From the NCBI RefSeq assembly GCF_022919175.1, contig NZ_CP095043.1:1178001-1242000 (forward strand): DNA of 64,000 nt, given 5' to 3'. The DNA is from Leucobacter rhizosphaerae (lineage in GTDB: Bacteria > Actinomycetota > Actinomycetes > Actinomycetales > Microbacteriaceae). A program made the translations under genes and the position numbers. This document shows positions 32,836 through 41,509 of the stretch, piece by piece (position 1 is the first letter of the stretch; each line of letters begins with the position of its first letter). The notes under the pieces were generated by a model that saw only the letters and a program-made list of their open reading frames with translations, had not been told where the DNA came from and made no database searches.

Positions 32836-34356
32836 ATGTCCAAGAAAACGCTGGCCAATGCCACCGACACGGGACACATCCACGTCGGCAAGGGACTGAA
32901 CTCCGGCACGCTCGGCGTGGTGGGTTCGACGGTCATCGGTCTCGCCTCCACGGCGCCGCTGTACTCGCTCGCCGCCACCCTCGGCTACGTGATCGTCGCG
33001 GTCGGCGCCCAGGCCCCGCTCGTGTTCGTCGTCGCCTGCATCCCGATGGTCTTCGCGGCGTTCGCCTATCAGGAGCTCAACCGCGAGATGCCCGACTGCG
33101 GCACCACCTTCGTGTGGGGCGCGAAGGCCTTCGGTCCGGTGGTCGGCTGGATCGGCGGCTGGGCGGTCGCCGTCTCCGCGATCATGGTGCTCGCGAACGT
33201 GGGCGAGGTGACCGGCAAGTACTTCTGGTTGCTGCTCGGCAACGAGGAGTTCGCGTCGAACCGGGTCGTCGTCGTGGCCACCTCGGTGGTCTTCATGGCG
33301 ATCATGACCTTCGTCAGCACGGTCGGCGTCCAGATCGGCGAGCGCATGCAGATGATCCTGATGACGATCCAGATCGTCGCGATGGTGCTGTTCGGCGTGC
33401 TCGCCCTGTGGCACGCCCTCGACGGCAGCAACGCGGGATCGATCGCCTTCGACTGGCAGTGGTTCAACCCCGCCGAGCTCGGCTCGTGGTCGGGCTTCAT
33501 CGAGGCCGTGCTGCTCGCGCTCTTCATCTACTGGGGCTGGGACACCTGCCTGGCGCTGAACGAGGAGACGAAGAACCCGCGCACCACCCCGGGCCGCGCC
33601 GCGATCTCGACCATCGTCGTGCTCATCGTGCTCTACGTGGGCATCTCGGTCGCCGTGATGATGTTCGCCGGGTTCGGCGACACCGGCACGGGCCTCACCA
33701 ACGAGGCGAACCTCGACGACGTCTTCTCGGTGCTCGGCGGCGTGCTCTTCGGACCGTGGGGCTGGTTCCTGCTCCTCGGCGTCATGCTCTCGGCGGCGTC
33801 GTCGACGCAGACGACGATCCTGCCCACCGCACGCGGCACGCTGTCGATGGCCGTGTACCGGGCGCTGCCCGCCAAGTTCGCCGAGCTGCACCCCAAGTTC
33901 AAGACCCCCTGGTTCTCGACCACGGTCATGGGCGCCGCCGCCATCGTCTACTACGTCGCGATGTCCATCCTGTCGGAGGACATGCTCGCCGACTCCCTCA
34001 CCTCGATGGGCCTCGCCGTCGCGCTCTACTACGCGATCACCTCCTTCGCCTGCGTCTGGTACTTCCGCGACACCCTGCGCGACAGTGCGCGGAACCTCTG
34101 GATGCGAGGGATCCTCCCGGCACTCGGCGGCCTGATGCTCACGTACGCCTTCGTGCAGTCCGCGATCGACATGATCAGCGTGGACTACAGCTACACCGTG
34201 CTCTTCGGCATCGGCGGCGCGTTTGTGATCGGCGTCGGCGCGCTGCTCTTCGGCTTCGTGCTGATGGGGATCTGGTGGTTGCGCCCGAACTCGAAGGTCT
34301 ACTTCCGCGGCGAGAGCCTGAACCGCGACACCCCGGTGCTCGTCCCCGACGAGTGA
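32836..34356 (+). CDS. APC family amino acid permease
   Basis: A 506-residue, 12-segment amino acid/polyamine transporter. The first membrane helix has the unwound GSTVIGLASTAPLYSLAATLG segment, with later FAYQELNREMPDCGTTFVWGAKAFGP (amphipathic signature of APC). It should import an amino acid or amine by proton or cation symport; the substrate is unknown. GGGGAGACC precedes the ATG. A stem-loop follows the stop. Confidence 0.88.
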   Translation: MSKKTLANATDTGHIHVGKGLNSGTLGVVGSTVIGLASTAPLYSLAATLGYVIVAVGAQAPLVFVVACIPMVFAAFAYQELNREMPDCGTTFVWGAKAFGPVVGWIGGWAVAVSAIMVLANVGEVTGKYFWLLLGNEEFASNRVVVVATSVVFMAIMTFVSTVGVQIGERMQMILMTIQIVAMVLFGVLALWHALDGSNAGSIAFDWQWFNPAELGSWSGFIEAVLLALFIYWGWDTCLALNEETKNPRTTPGRAAISTIVVLIVLYVGISVAVMMFAGFGDTGTGLTNEANLDDVFSVLGGVLFGPWGWFLLLGVMLSAASSTQTTILPTARGTLSMAVYRALPAKFAELHPKFKTPWFSTTVMGAAAIVYYVAMSILSEDMLADSLTSMGLAVALYYAITSFACVWYFRDTLRDSARNLWMRGILPALGGLMLTYAFVQSAIDMISVDYSYTVLFGIGGAFVIGVGALLFGFVLMGIWWLRPNSKVYFRGESLNRDTPVLVPDE

Positions 34357-34417
34357 GGCGGCGCTGATCGGGCACTGAGTCGGCGCACCCGGCCCCGCCC
34401 GCGCAACCGAATCGTCA

Positions 34418-34457
34418 CGGCCCCGTTACACCGCGAGACCCGGGTGTAACGGGGCCG
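34418..34457 (+). terminator. Hairpin terminator after the APC permease
   Basis: A perfect 15-bp stem (CGGCCCCGTTACACC at 34418-34432 with 34443-34457) around a 10-base loop. It lies 62 bases after the permease stop and 27 bases before the next ATG. A regulatory hairpin of the following gene is the alternative. Confidence 0.65.
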
Positions 34458-34483
34458 ATACGTCGGTGGGGTGGAATGGGCCC

Positions 34484-34822
34484 ATGGCCACCCCCACTCC
34501 CCCGCCGCACCGGCCGGTCCGGTGGAAGCAGGCGTTCGCGATCTGGATCGGCATGTTCCCCGTGAACGTGACGACCACCTGGGTGATCACCATGCTGCCG
34601 TGGTGGGGCGACGTCGCACTGCCCGCCCGCTCGGCCATCGTCGTGTCGATCCTCGCGCCGCTCATGACCTTCATCATGATGCCGACGGTGACGCGGGTGC
34701 TGCGTCCGTGGTTGCAGTACCGGCGGGACCACGCCCGGCAGGAGCGGAGCCTGCACGCCGCACTCGACGCACGAGCTGCGGCGCTGCACGGGAATGGCGG
34801 GGGCCGCGGCGCGCTATCCTGA
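34484..34822 (+). CDS. Small two-segment membrane protein
   Basis: A 112-residue protein with a basic start and two hydrophobic segments (about residues 15-38 AFAIWIGMFPVNVTTTWVITML, and 46-70 SAIVVSILAPLMTFIMMPTVT). It resembles the membrane module found at the C-terminus of some antibiotic-biosynthesis-monooxygenase-like proteins, here as a free protein (inference from remembered pattern). The ATG at 34484 follows a weak site. It lies 82 bases upstream of the amine oxidase gene and may be cotranscribed. Confidence 0.6.
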   Translation: MATPTPPPHRPVRWKQAFAIWIGMFPVNVTTTWVITMLPWWGDVALPARSAIVVSILAPLMTFIMMPTVTRVLRPWLQYRRDHARQERSLHAALDARAAALHGNGGGRGALS

Positions 34823-34904
34823 GGTCGTGCAGCGGAACGGAGCGCCGCACCGATGCGCGCACCCGGTCGCTCCGCGGCACCCTCGAGGCCCCCAGGAGGA
34901 TCCC

Positions 34905-36251
34905 GTGACCCACGTCGACACCGTTGTCATCGGAGCGGGAGTCTCCGGCCTCACCGCCGCCCGGCTCCTCGCGCAGGCCGGCCAGCGCGTGATGGTGCTC
35001 GAGGCGCGGGATCGCGTCGGCGGTCGCACCTGGACCGACCGGAGCTCGGGCAGCGCCACCGACCGGGGCGCTTCCTGGATCCACGGCATCACCGACAGCC
35101 CGCTCGACGAGATCACCACCGCCCTCGGCATGCGCAAGATCGAGTTCACCGTGGGCGGGTACCAGCCCGACAGTCGCCCGATCGCGTACTACGGACCCGA
35201 CGGCGAACGGCTGAGCGACGCGGCGGCCGCCGCGTTCGCGGCCGACATCCACACCGTGGACGCGCGCCTCGCAGAGGTGATCGCGGCCTCCGCGCCCGGC
35301 AGCTCCTACGGCGACGTCGCGGAGACGGCGCTGGCCGACCAGCGCTGGGACGCCGAGCGCACCGAGCGGGTGCGCGAGTACCTCCGGCACCGCTCGGAGG
35401 AGCAGTACGGGGTGTGGATCGACGAGCTCGACGCCCACGGACTCGACGACGATTCGATCGAGGGTGACGAGGTGGTTTTCCCCGACGGTTACGACGTGCT
35501 CGCGACCCGCCTCGCCGAGGGGCTCGACGTGCGCCTGGAGCACGTCGTCTCGCGGGTCGAGTGGTCGGGCGACGGTGCGCAGTCCGGGGTGCGGGTCGCG
35601 CATTCCGTCGGGGAACTCACCGCGGACCGCGCCGTTGTGACCGTGCCCGTCGGCGTCCTGCAGTCGCCCGAATTCCGCATCGATCCGACGCTGCCGGAGC
35701 CCGTCGCGGGTGCGCTCGGTCGCCTCGCGATGAACCGCTTCGAGAAGGTGTTCCTCGAGTTCCCTGAGAGGTTCTGGGACGAGAACGTGTACGCGATCCG
35801 GCGGCAGGGCCCGGCGGCTCTGCGCTGGCACTCCTGGTACGACCTCTCTGCGCTGCACGGCACGCCCACCCTGCTCACCTTCGCGGCGGGGCCGACCGCG
35901 CTCGAGACCCGTGACTGGAGCGACGCGGAGGTCGCCGCGTCGGTGCTCGCGTCACTCCGGGAGCTCTACGGCGAGCGCGTGCCCGAGCCGGTCGCGATCC
36001 ACCGCACCGACTGGCAGGACGACCCGTTCGCCCGCGGCTCCTACGCGTACATGACGGTCGGCTCGGTCCCCGAGGACCACGACGTGCTGGCAACCCCGGT
36101 CGGCGGCGTGCTGCACCTCGCGGGCGAGGCGACCTGGACCGACGATCCGGCCACCGTGACGGCGGCGCTCATGTCGGGCCACCGCGCGGCCGAGCACGTG
36201 CTCGGCACGGAGGTCTCGCTCAGCGCGCTTCCGGATCGATTGCCGCGCTGA
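34905..36251 (+). CDS. FAD-dependent amine oxidase
   Basis: A 448-residue flavin amine oxidase (monoamine/polyamine oxidase family). The FAD motif is VVIGAGVSGLTAARLL, continued by VLEARDRVGGRTWT; the C-terminal FAD contact is LHLAGEATWTDDPATVTAALMSGHRAA. A GTG at 34905 with AGGAGGA just upstream is preferred over an ATG at 34794. It would oxidise an amine to aldehyde plus H2O2. The APC permease 500 bases upstream could supply the amine. Its last 32 bases overlap the end of the convergent MarR gene. Confidence 0.9.
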   Translation: MTHVDTVVIGAGVSGLTAARLLAQAGQRVMVLEARDRVGGRTWTDRSSGSATDRGASWIHGITDSPLDEITTALGMRKIEFTVGGYQPDSRPIAYYGPDGERLSDAAAAAFAADIHTVDARLAEVIAASAPGSSYGDVAETALADQRWDAERTERVREYLRHRSEEQYGVWIDELDAHGLDDDSIEGDEVVFPDGYDVLATRLAEGLDVRLEHVVSRVEWSGDGAQSGVRVAHSVGELTADRAVVTVPVGVLQSPEFRIDPTLPEPVAGALGRLAMNRFEKVFLEFPERFWDENVYAIRRQGPAALRWHSWYDLSALHGTPTLLTFAAGPTALETRDWSDAEVAASVLASLRELYGERVPEPVAIHRTDWQDDPFARGSYAYMTVGSVPEDHDVLATPVGGVLHLAGEATWTDDPATVTAALMSGHRAAEHVLGTEVSLSALPDRLPR

Positions 36252-36711
36252 CCGCCGCGAGCACCCGCACGGCGGCGTCGAGCTCCTCGTCGGAGAACTC
36301 CTCGAAGGCCCCGCGCATGGCCGTGAGCTGCGGGCCGAAGAGCCGGAAGAACGCACCGCGGGCGACATCGGTGAGTTCGATCACCCGGGCCCGCCGGTCC
36401 GTGGGGTGCGGGGCCCGGCGCACGTGACCCGAGTCGGCGAGGCGATCGACGAGCTTCGTCGTCGAGGCGGTCGAGATGCGCAGGTGGCTCGCGATCTCGC
36501 GCGGGCTGACCGGGCGGCCCTGCTCCTCGCGGATGATGATGAGGCGAAGTGCAGCGAGATCGGACGTGTTCATCCGCATGCCGTGCTTCATGCCGCCGCT
36601 CATGCGGTCGTGAGCGTCGCCGAAGCTGCGGATCTCGCGCAGCAGGCGCATGACAAGTGACGCGCGATCGGTGGCAGGCACGTCCGGGGCCGAGGATACA
36701 GCAGACTCCAC
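36220..36711 (-). CDS. MarR family transcriptional regulator
   Basis: A 163-residue winged-helix protein (SPREIASHLRISTASTTKLVDRL; wing HPTDRRARVIELT). A GTG at 36711 was chosen because GGGAG lies 6 bases upstream; an ORF extension to 36825 is unlikely to be coding. The gene overlaps the 3' end of the convergent amine oxidase gene by 32 bases. No target is obvious; the amine oxidase, the lipase, or the MMPL gene at 29.4 kb could be controlled. Confidence 0.85.
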   Translation of the reverse strand: MESAVSSAPDVPATDRASLVMRLLREIRSFGDAHDRMSGGMKHGMRMNTSDLAALRLIIIREEQGRPVSPREIASHLRISTASTTKLVDRLADSGHVRRAPHPTDRRARVIELTDVARGAFFRLFGPQLTAMRGAFEEFSDEELDAAVRVLAAVSAAIDPEAR

Positions 36712-36930
36712 GTCCTGCTCCCTTCTCGGCGATCCCGTGGGCGACCGGAGGCGGTCGCCACCCTCCATTATCCCGCGAATCGCCGGGGGCCGCCTGCGTC
36801 TCCCCGAATCCCGCCGTGGCCGCACCGGCGTGGCGTCACGGCATCGGCCGCCCGTGCCGCCTCGGACGTTTTATGATGGCTGCAGCGAGCCGCTTCGAGG
36901 TGCTCGAGCGACGGACCCCGGGGGGCGGCC

Positions 36931-38133
36931 ATGCGCACTGACGATCAGCGAACACAGCGACCGATGCTCCGGATCGCGGTGCTCGCCGTGGTCGCGATCC
37001 TCCTCGTCACCGTGGGGGCCGTGGTGGGGTTCCGCCTGCTCGGCGACGCCAATGAGCAACCGGGGCTCGCCGCCTTCTACGAGCAGCCGGAGAACGCGGC
37101 CGAGGGGGATCCCGGATCGATCATCAAGAGCGAACGACTCGAGGGCGTTCCGGTCGACACCGAGGCGTGGCGGATCATGTATCGCACCACGGATCTGAAC
37201 GGCGACCCCGCGGTCGCCACCGGCGTCGTGATCACCCCACTGGGTGCGCCACCGGCCGACGGTCGCACGGTGCTCGCGTGGGGGCACCCCACCACCGGCT
37301 CGGCGGTCGACTGCGCACCGTCACGCGGCTTCGATCCGTTCATCGGCATCGAGGGCATGCGTCCGATGCTGGATCGCGGCTACACCGTCGTCGCGACCGA
37401 CTACGTCGGCATGGGCACCGCGGGCACCGACTCCTACCTCGTCGGGATCACCGCGGGCAACAGCGTGCTCGACTCCGTGCGGGCGGCGCAGGCGATCCCC
37501 GAGGCGGCGGCGGGCAGCGACGTGGTGCTCTGGGGCCACTCGCAGGGCGGGCAGGCCGCGCTCTTCGCGGCCGAGCGGGCGTCGGAGTACGCCCCCGAGT
37601 TGACCGTGCGGGCGGTCGCTGTCGCGGCCCCGGCGGCCGACCTCTCGGCGCTCATGGAGACCCACCTCGACGACGTCTCGGGCGTCACGATCGGCTCGTA
37701 CGCCTTCCAGTCGTTCGCGGGCGTCTACGCCGACCAGGGTGCCGAGCTGTCGACGATCCTCACCCCCGAGGCGCAGCAGATCCTGCCCGAGATGAACAAG
37801 CTCTGCCTGCTCACCCACATCGATCAGCTGCACACGATCGCGACGCCCGTGATCGGGAAGTTCGTCTCGCAGGATCCCACGAAGGTCGAGCCCTGGGCGC
37901 GCCTGCTGCAGGAGAACTCGGCGGGCAGCGTGGCGTTCGACGCTCCGCTGCTCATCGCCCAGGGGCTCGACGACCAGCTGGTCCGACCGGCGGACACGGA
38001 GCGTCTCGTCGAGCGAACCGAGCAGCTCGGCATGGACGTGACGTACCACACCGTCGAGATCGCGGATCACAGCACGATCGCGTACCTCGCGATCCCCGCG
38101 GTGAACACCTGGCTGGACGAGCTCGGGCTCTAG
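36931..38133 (+). CDS. Secreted or membrane-anchored lipase family protein
   Basis: A 400-residue protein with an N-terminal membrane anchor/signal (LRIAVLAVVAILLVTVGAVV). It belongs to the secretory lipase/LIP alpha/beta hydrolases: VLAWGHPTTGSAVDCAPS, the nucleophile elbow GHSQGG, and probable triad Asp in AQGLDDQLV and His in EIADHSTIAY. The substrate could be an ester or acylglycerol outside the cell. Its stop overlaps the stop of the convergent DUF1801 gene by 4 bases. Confidence 0.88.
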   Translation: MRTDDQRTQRPMLRIAVLAVVAILLVTVGAVVGFRLLGDANEQPGLAAFYEQPENAAEGDPGSIIKSERLEGVPVDTEAWRIMYRTTDLNGDPAVATGVVITPLGAPPADGRTVLAWGHPTTGSAVDCAPSRGFDPFIGIEGMRPMLDRGYTVVATDYVGMGTAGTDSYLVGITAGNSVLDSVRAAQAIPEAAAGSDVVLWGHSQGGQAALFAAERASEYAPELTVRAVAVAAPAADLSALMETHLDDVSGVTIGSYAFQSFAGVYADQGAELSTILTPEAQQILPEMNKLCLLTHIDQLHTIATPVIGKFVSQDPTKVEPWARLLQENSAGSVAFDAPLLIAQGLDDQLVRPADTERLVERTEQLGMDVTYHTVEIADHSTIAYLAIPAVNTWLDELGL

Positions 38134-38591
38134 CTCATCGCCTGCGTCACGAGCTCGATGATCCGCGCCTCGGCCGTGGGGGTGATCTCCGTGAGCGCGT
38201 ACGAGGTCGGCCAGAGACCGCTCGCGTCGTCGAGGGCGGCGTTCGACGAGAAGCCGAGTGTGGAGTACCGCTCCTTGTCGCCGATCCCGCTGCGGAAGAA
38301 GCACACGACCTTGCCGTCGCGCGCGTAGGCGGGCTGTCCGTACCAGACCTTCGGCCGGAGATCGGGCGCGTGCGTGGTCACGAGCGCGTGGACCCGCTCG
38401 GCCAGCTCACGGTCTCCGTCCGCCATCGCGGCGATCTTCTCGAGCGCGTCGAGCTCCTCGGCGGCCTGTTTTTTGGCGCTGCCCTTGGCCCGCGAGCTCT
38501 CGGCGCGCAGCTCCGCCGCGCGGTCGCGCATCGCCTGCCGCTCCTCCTCCGAGAACCCTCCGCCGGTCGTGTCGGTCGTTGCTGCGCTCAT
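38130..38591 (-). CDS. DUF1801 / YdhG-like (iron-chaperone-type) family protein
   Basis: A 153-residue protein with a Lys/Ala-rich N-terminal helix and a C-terminal DUF1801-like fold (PKVWYGQPAYARDGKVVCFF, then STLGFSSNAALDD). The family is sometimes called iron chaperone (frataxin-like fold), though function is not proven. The second of two adjacent ATGs (38591) has the better AAGGAG spacing. Confidence 0.78.
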   Translation of the reverse strand: MSAATTDTTGGGFSEEERQAMRDRAAELRAESSRAKGSAKKQAAEELDALEKIAAMADGDRELAERVHALVTTHAPDLRPKVWYGQPAYARDGKVVCFFRSGIGDKERYSTLGFSSNAALDDASGLWPTSYALTEITPTAEARIIELVTQAMS

Positions 38592-38853
38592 CATGCTCCT
38601 TCGGATATCGATCGGGTGGGATCGGGCGGGCCGCACGGTGCCGTGCTGAGCCATACGCTACCGGCGGGCACCCGGGGGCACTTCTCGAAACCTGATCGAT
38701 GCGGGTGCGCTTCCCATATCGGGATCTTCCGACGATCTCCACCCCCTGCAGCGGCCGGCCGGTCCCTGTTACCGTCGAACCAACACCGCGAGCCGGCGTG
38801 ACCGCACGCCCCGTCAGCATCCCGACGGCTCCGCGGACGCCGAAGGAGGGACC

Positions 38854-39429
38854 GTGCACATCCATCGCCCGGACGAGACCGTCGAGATCGACCACACCCC
38901 CGTCGCCCCGCTGTCTGTCGGCCGGCAGGTCGCGGTCGCCGCGCTCTGCCTCGTGCTCGTCGCGGCGATCGCGGTGGGCGGATCACTGGCCTCGGCCTCG
39001 AACACCGAGGGCTGGTACCTCGAAGTCGAGAAGGTGCCGTGGAACCCGCCGAACGAGGTCTTCGGGCCCGCCTGGACCGTGCTCTACGTGCTGATCGCCC
39101 TCGTCGGGTTCCTGATCTGGCGCGCCGGGTACGTCGGCGGCGGCCGTCCGAACGCGGCACGACGCACCCTTCGTATCTACGCGTTCCAGCTCGTGCTCAA
39201 CGCCGCGTGGACGCCGATCTTCTTCGCGGGCTACCCGGTCTTCGGGCAGCCCGCCTGGTGGGTGGCCATGGGCGTGATCCTCGCGCTCGTCGCCACCGTG
39301 ATCTGGCTGATGGCCTCCGCCGCGAAGTGGTCGCGCGTCGCGACTCTGCTGCTGATCCCCTACCTGCTGTGGCTGCTCTTCGCGTCGAGCCTGAACGCCG
39401 GGATCATCGTGCTGAACTCGACGGTGTAG
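38854..39429 (+). CDS. TspO/MBR family protein
   Basis: A 191-residue protein with five membrane segments. The Trp/Pro-rich TspO core is visible (WYLEVEKVPWNPPNEVFGPAWTVLY, YAFQLVLNAAWTPIFF). TspO proteins bind porphyrins and are tied to stress signalling. A GTG at 38854 is preceded by GAAGGAGG. The N-terminal extension of about 25 residues is longer than usual. Confidence 0.92.
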   Translation: MHIHRPDETVEIDHTPVAPLSVGRQVAVAALCLVLVAAIAVGGSLASASNTEGWYLEVEKVPWNPPNEVFGPAWTVLYVLIALVGFLIWRAGYVGGGRPNAARRTLRIYAFQLVLNAAWTPIFFAGYPVFGQPAWWVAMGVILALVATVIWLMASAAKWSRVATLLLIPYLLWLLFASSLNAGIIVLNSTV

Positions 39430-39461
39430 GCGCGCGGCGCGGGATCAGCCACACCTCCGAA

Positions 39462-40943
39462 TCAGCCCTGGCGACTGCCACGTGACGCGAGCAGCGCCGT
39501 GCCGATCCCGAGCACGGCGAGCACTCCGATCCCGATCGACATCGCCTGCGCGGACCCCAGCGCGGATGGGCCTCCCGCAGCGACGAGGATGCCGACGATC
39601 GCCGAGGACACGCTGTTCGCGATGAGCTGCGTCGTGCTGACGCCGGCGGCAGCCTGCCGGCCCTCCGCGGGGTCGAGGGAGCTCCGCATGGCCGCCACGC
39701 TCAGGTGCGGGAAGGCCATGCCGATGCCGGCGCCCGCGGCGAAGAGCGCTGCAGCCCAGGCCGCGACCCGGACGAGTGCGGCGCCCTCGGTGACGAGCGC
39801 CGCATACGCGAAGAGTCCGAGTGCCAGGAACGCCGGTCCCGCGAGCATCACGAGGCGTCGACCCGGCGGACGCTCGATGGTGACGCTCACGAGTTGCGCC
39901 GCGGTCCACCCGACGGAGAGTGACGCGCCCAGGAATCCAGCCGCGAGCGGCGGCAAGCCCGCGAGCTCCTGCCCGAAGAGCGGCACGAACGCCTCCGCCA
40001 TCGCCCCGGCACTCAGCAGCCCGAGCGTGAGATAGATCCACTTCAGCGGGTTGCCGCGACGGTACGTGGCGCGCGGCAGTACCGTGGCCCGCGCCACGCG
40101 CTCCCGCAGCACGAACCCCAGCAGCAGTCCGACGGCCGCGGCCAAGCCCACCACCGTGGGGATCCCACGCGGCACGACGCTCGTGACGCTGAAGGCCGCG
40201 GCGGCCGCGCTCAGCAGCACGAGGGAGAGCACCGGGATCGGCGGCAGGTGTCCCGCCTCCGCGGTGCTCCCGGGGACCGCGCGCCGCGACACCCAGGCGA
40301 GCAGCAGCGCGACGACCGCGAGCAGGGCGAAGGCCCCGCGCCAGATCCCCCACTGCGCGAACAGTCCGCCGAGGGTGGGGCCGACGAGGTTGCCCACACC
40401 CCACATCGCCGAGACGAGGCCCGCCGCGCGCGTCCACAGCCGCTCGGGAAGCGCGCTCCGGATCACGGCGTAACCGAGCCCCGCCAGCAGCCCGCCGCCG
40501 AGCCCCTGGATCGCACGCCCGACCAGCAGCACCTCCATGCTCGGCGCCACCGTGTTGCCGAGGGTCCCGAGGGCGAACAGGAGGAACGCACCCGTGTACG
40601 CCCGTGCCGCGCCGAATCTCGCGAGCACACGCGTCACCAGCATCGAGGAGACGACCGATGCCGTGAGGAACGCCGTCGCGACCCACGCGAAGTACTGCGC
40701 GCCGCCGATCTCGGTGATCGCCGAGGGCAGGAGGGCCGCCGTCACATAGACGTTGGTCGCGTACATCGCCACGCCGCCGGCCAGCACCAGTGCGGCGGGA
40801 AGGTGGTCGGGGCTGAGCAGCTCGCCCCAGCTCCCGGGTGTCGGGGGCATCGGGGTGCGACGCCCCCGCCGGCGCGAGGCGGGTTGCGGATCGAGCGCGG
40901 ACTGCTCTCGCGGGAGCGGGATCTCGGCGGTGTGCGGGGTCAT
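39462..40943 (-). CDS. MFS transporter, SoxR-controlled exporter (DHA-type)
   Basis: A 493-residue membrane protein with about 14 segments (LLPSAITEIGGAQYFAWVATAFL, RAIQGLGGGLLAGLGYAVI, GNLVGPTLGGLFAQWGIWR), the pattern of DHA2-like drug exporters. It is divergent from soxR and its promoter carries a SoxR box with the 19-bp spacer typical of MerR-type activation. That suggests it exports redox-active metabolites or antibiotics. The predicted transcription start coincides with its ATG, so the mRNA may be leaderless. Confidence 0.9.
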   Translation of the reverse strand: MTPHTAEIPLPREQSALDPQPASRRRGRRTPMPPTPGSWGELLSPDHLPAALVLAGGVAMYATNVYVTAALLPSAITEIGGAQYFAWVATAFLTASVVSSMLVTRVLARFGAARAYTGAFLLFALGTLGNTVAPSMEVLLVGRAIQGLGGGLLAGLGYAVIRSALPERLWTRAAGLVSAMWGVGNLVGPTLGGLFAQWGIWRGAFALLAVVALLLAWVSRRAVPGSTAEAGHLPPIPVLSLVLLSAAAAAFSVTSVVPRGIPTVVGLAAAVGLLLGFVLRERVARATVLPRATYRRGNPLKWIYLTLGLLSAGAMAEAFVPLFGQELAGLPPLAAGFLGASLSVGWTAAQLVSVTIERPPGRRLVMLAGPAFLALGLFAYAALVTEGAALVRVAAWAAALFAAGAGIGMAFPHLSVAAMRSSLDPAEGRQAAAGVSTTQLIANSVSSAIVGILVAAGGPSALGSAQAMSIGIGVLAVLGIGTALLASRGSRQG

Positions 40944-40949
40944 GCCTCC

Positions 40950-40981
40950 ACGCTAAAACCTCAAGTAAACTTGAGGTCAAG
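40950..40981 (-). promoter_or_regulatory. SoxR box and promoter
   Basis: CCTCAAGTAAACTTGAGG (40959-40976) differs by one base from the classical SoxR box of the enterobacterial soxS promoter. On the minus strand it lies between TTGACC (40981-40976) and TAGCGT (40955-40950), separated by 19 bp, the overlong spacing that MerR-family activators correct. Confidence 0.85.
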
Positions 40982-41011
40982 TTCCCGTCCCACGACCGAA
41001 GGCGAGCTCGC

Positions 41012-41473
41012 ATGCCCGGCCCGGCCCCCACCGACCTCCTCACCGCGGGTGAGGTCGCCCGCCGCACCGGCGTCGCGATCTCGGCGCTGCACTTCTACGA
41101 GCGCGAGGGACTGATCTCGGCCAGTCGCACCGCCGGCAATCAGCGCCGCTACGCGCGCCACGTGCTCCGCCGCGTCTCCATCATCCAGGTCGCCAAGCGC
41201 ATGGGGATCCCCCTCACCGAGGTCGCCGACGAGTTCGCCCGATTGCCCGCCGACCGCATGCCGAGCACCCGGGACTGGGAGCGGATCAGCCGCCACTGGC
41301 GCGGCCGACTCGAAGCACGTCGGCGGGAGCTGGAGCGCATGGAGCGGGAACTCACCGGGTGCATCGGCTGCGGCTGCCTCTCGCTCAGCACCTGCCGGGT
41401 CTTCAACCCCGGCGACGCCCTCGCGGCCGACGGCCCGGGGCCGCGGCGCCTGCCGGAGATCTCAGCCGACTGA
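41012..41473 (+). CDS. soxR: Redox-sensitive transcriptional activator SoxR
   Basis: A 153-residue MerR-family activator. The HTH (TAGEVARRTGVAISALHFYEREGL) is followed by a dimerisation helix and the [2Fe-2S] cluster motif CIGCGCLSLSTC with Cys at 117, 120, 122 and 128, the exact SoxR spacing. Oxidation or nitrosylation of the cluster by redox-cycling compounds activates the protein. Actinobacterial SoxR usually controls a few exporters and oxidoreductases rather than soxS. It is divergent from the MFS exporter, with a SoxR box between them. Confidence 0.95.
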   Translation: MPGPAPTDLLTAGEVARRTGVAISALHFYEREGLISASRTAGNQRRYARHVLRRVSIIQVAKRMGIPLTEVADEFARLPADRMPSTRDWERISRHWRGRLEARRRELERMERELTGCIGCGCLSLSTCRVFNPGDALAADGPGPRRLPEISAD

Positions 41474-41509
41474 CGGGGTGCGCGCTCGCGCCTGCCGTCG
41501 GCGGTCCAC

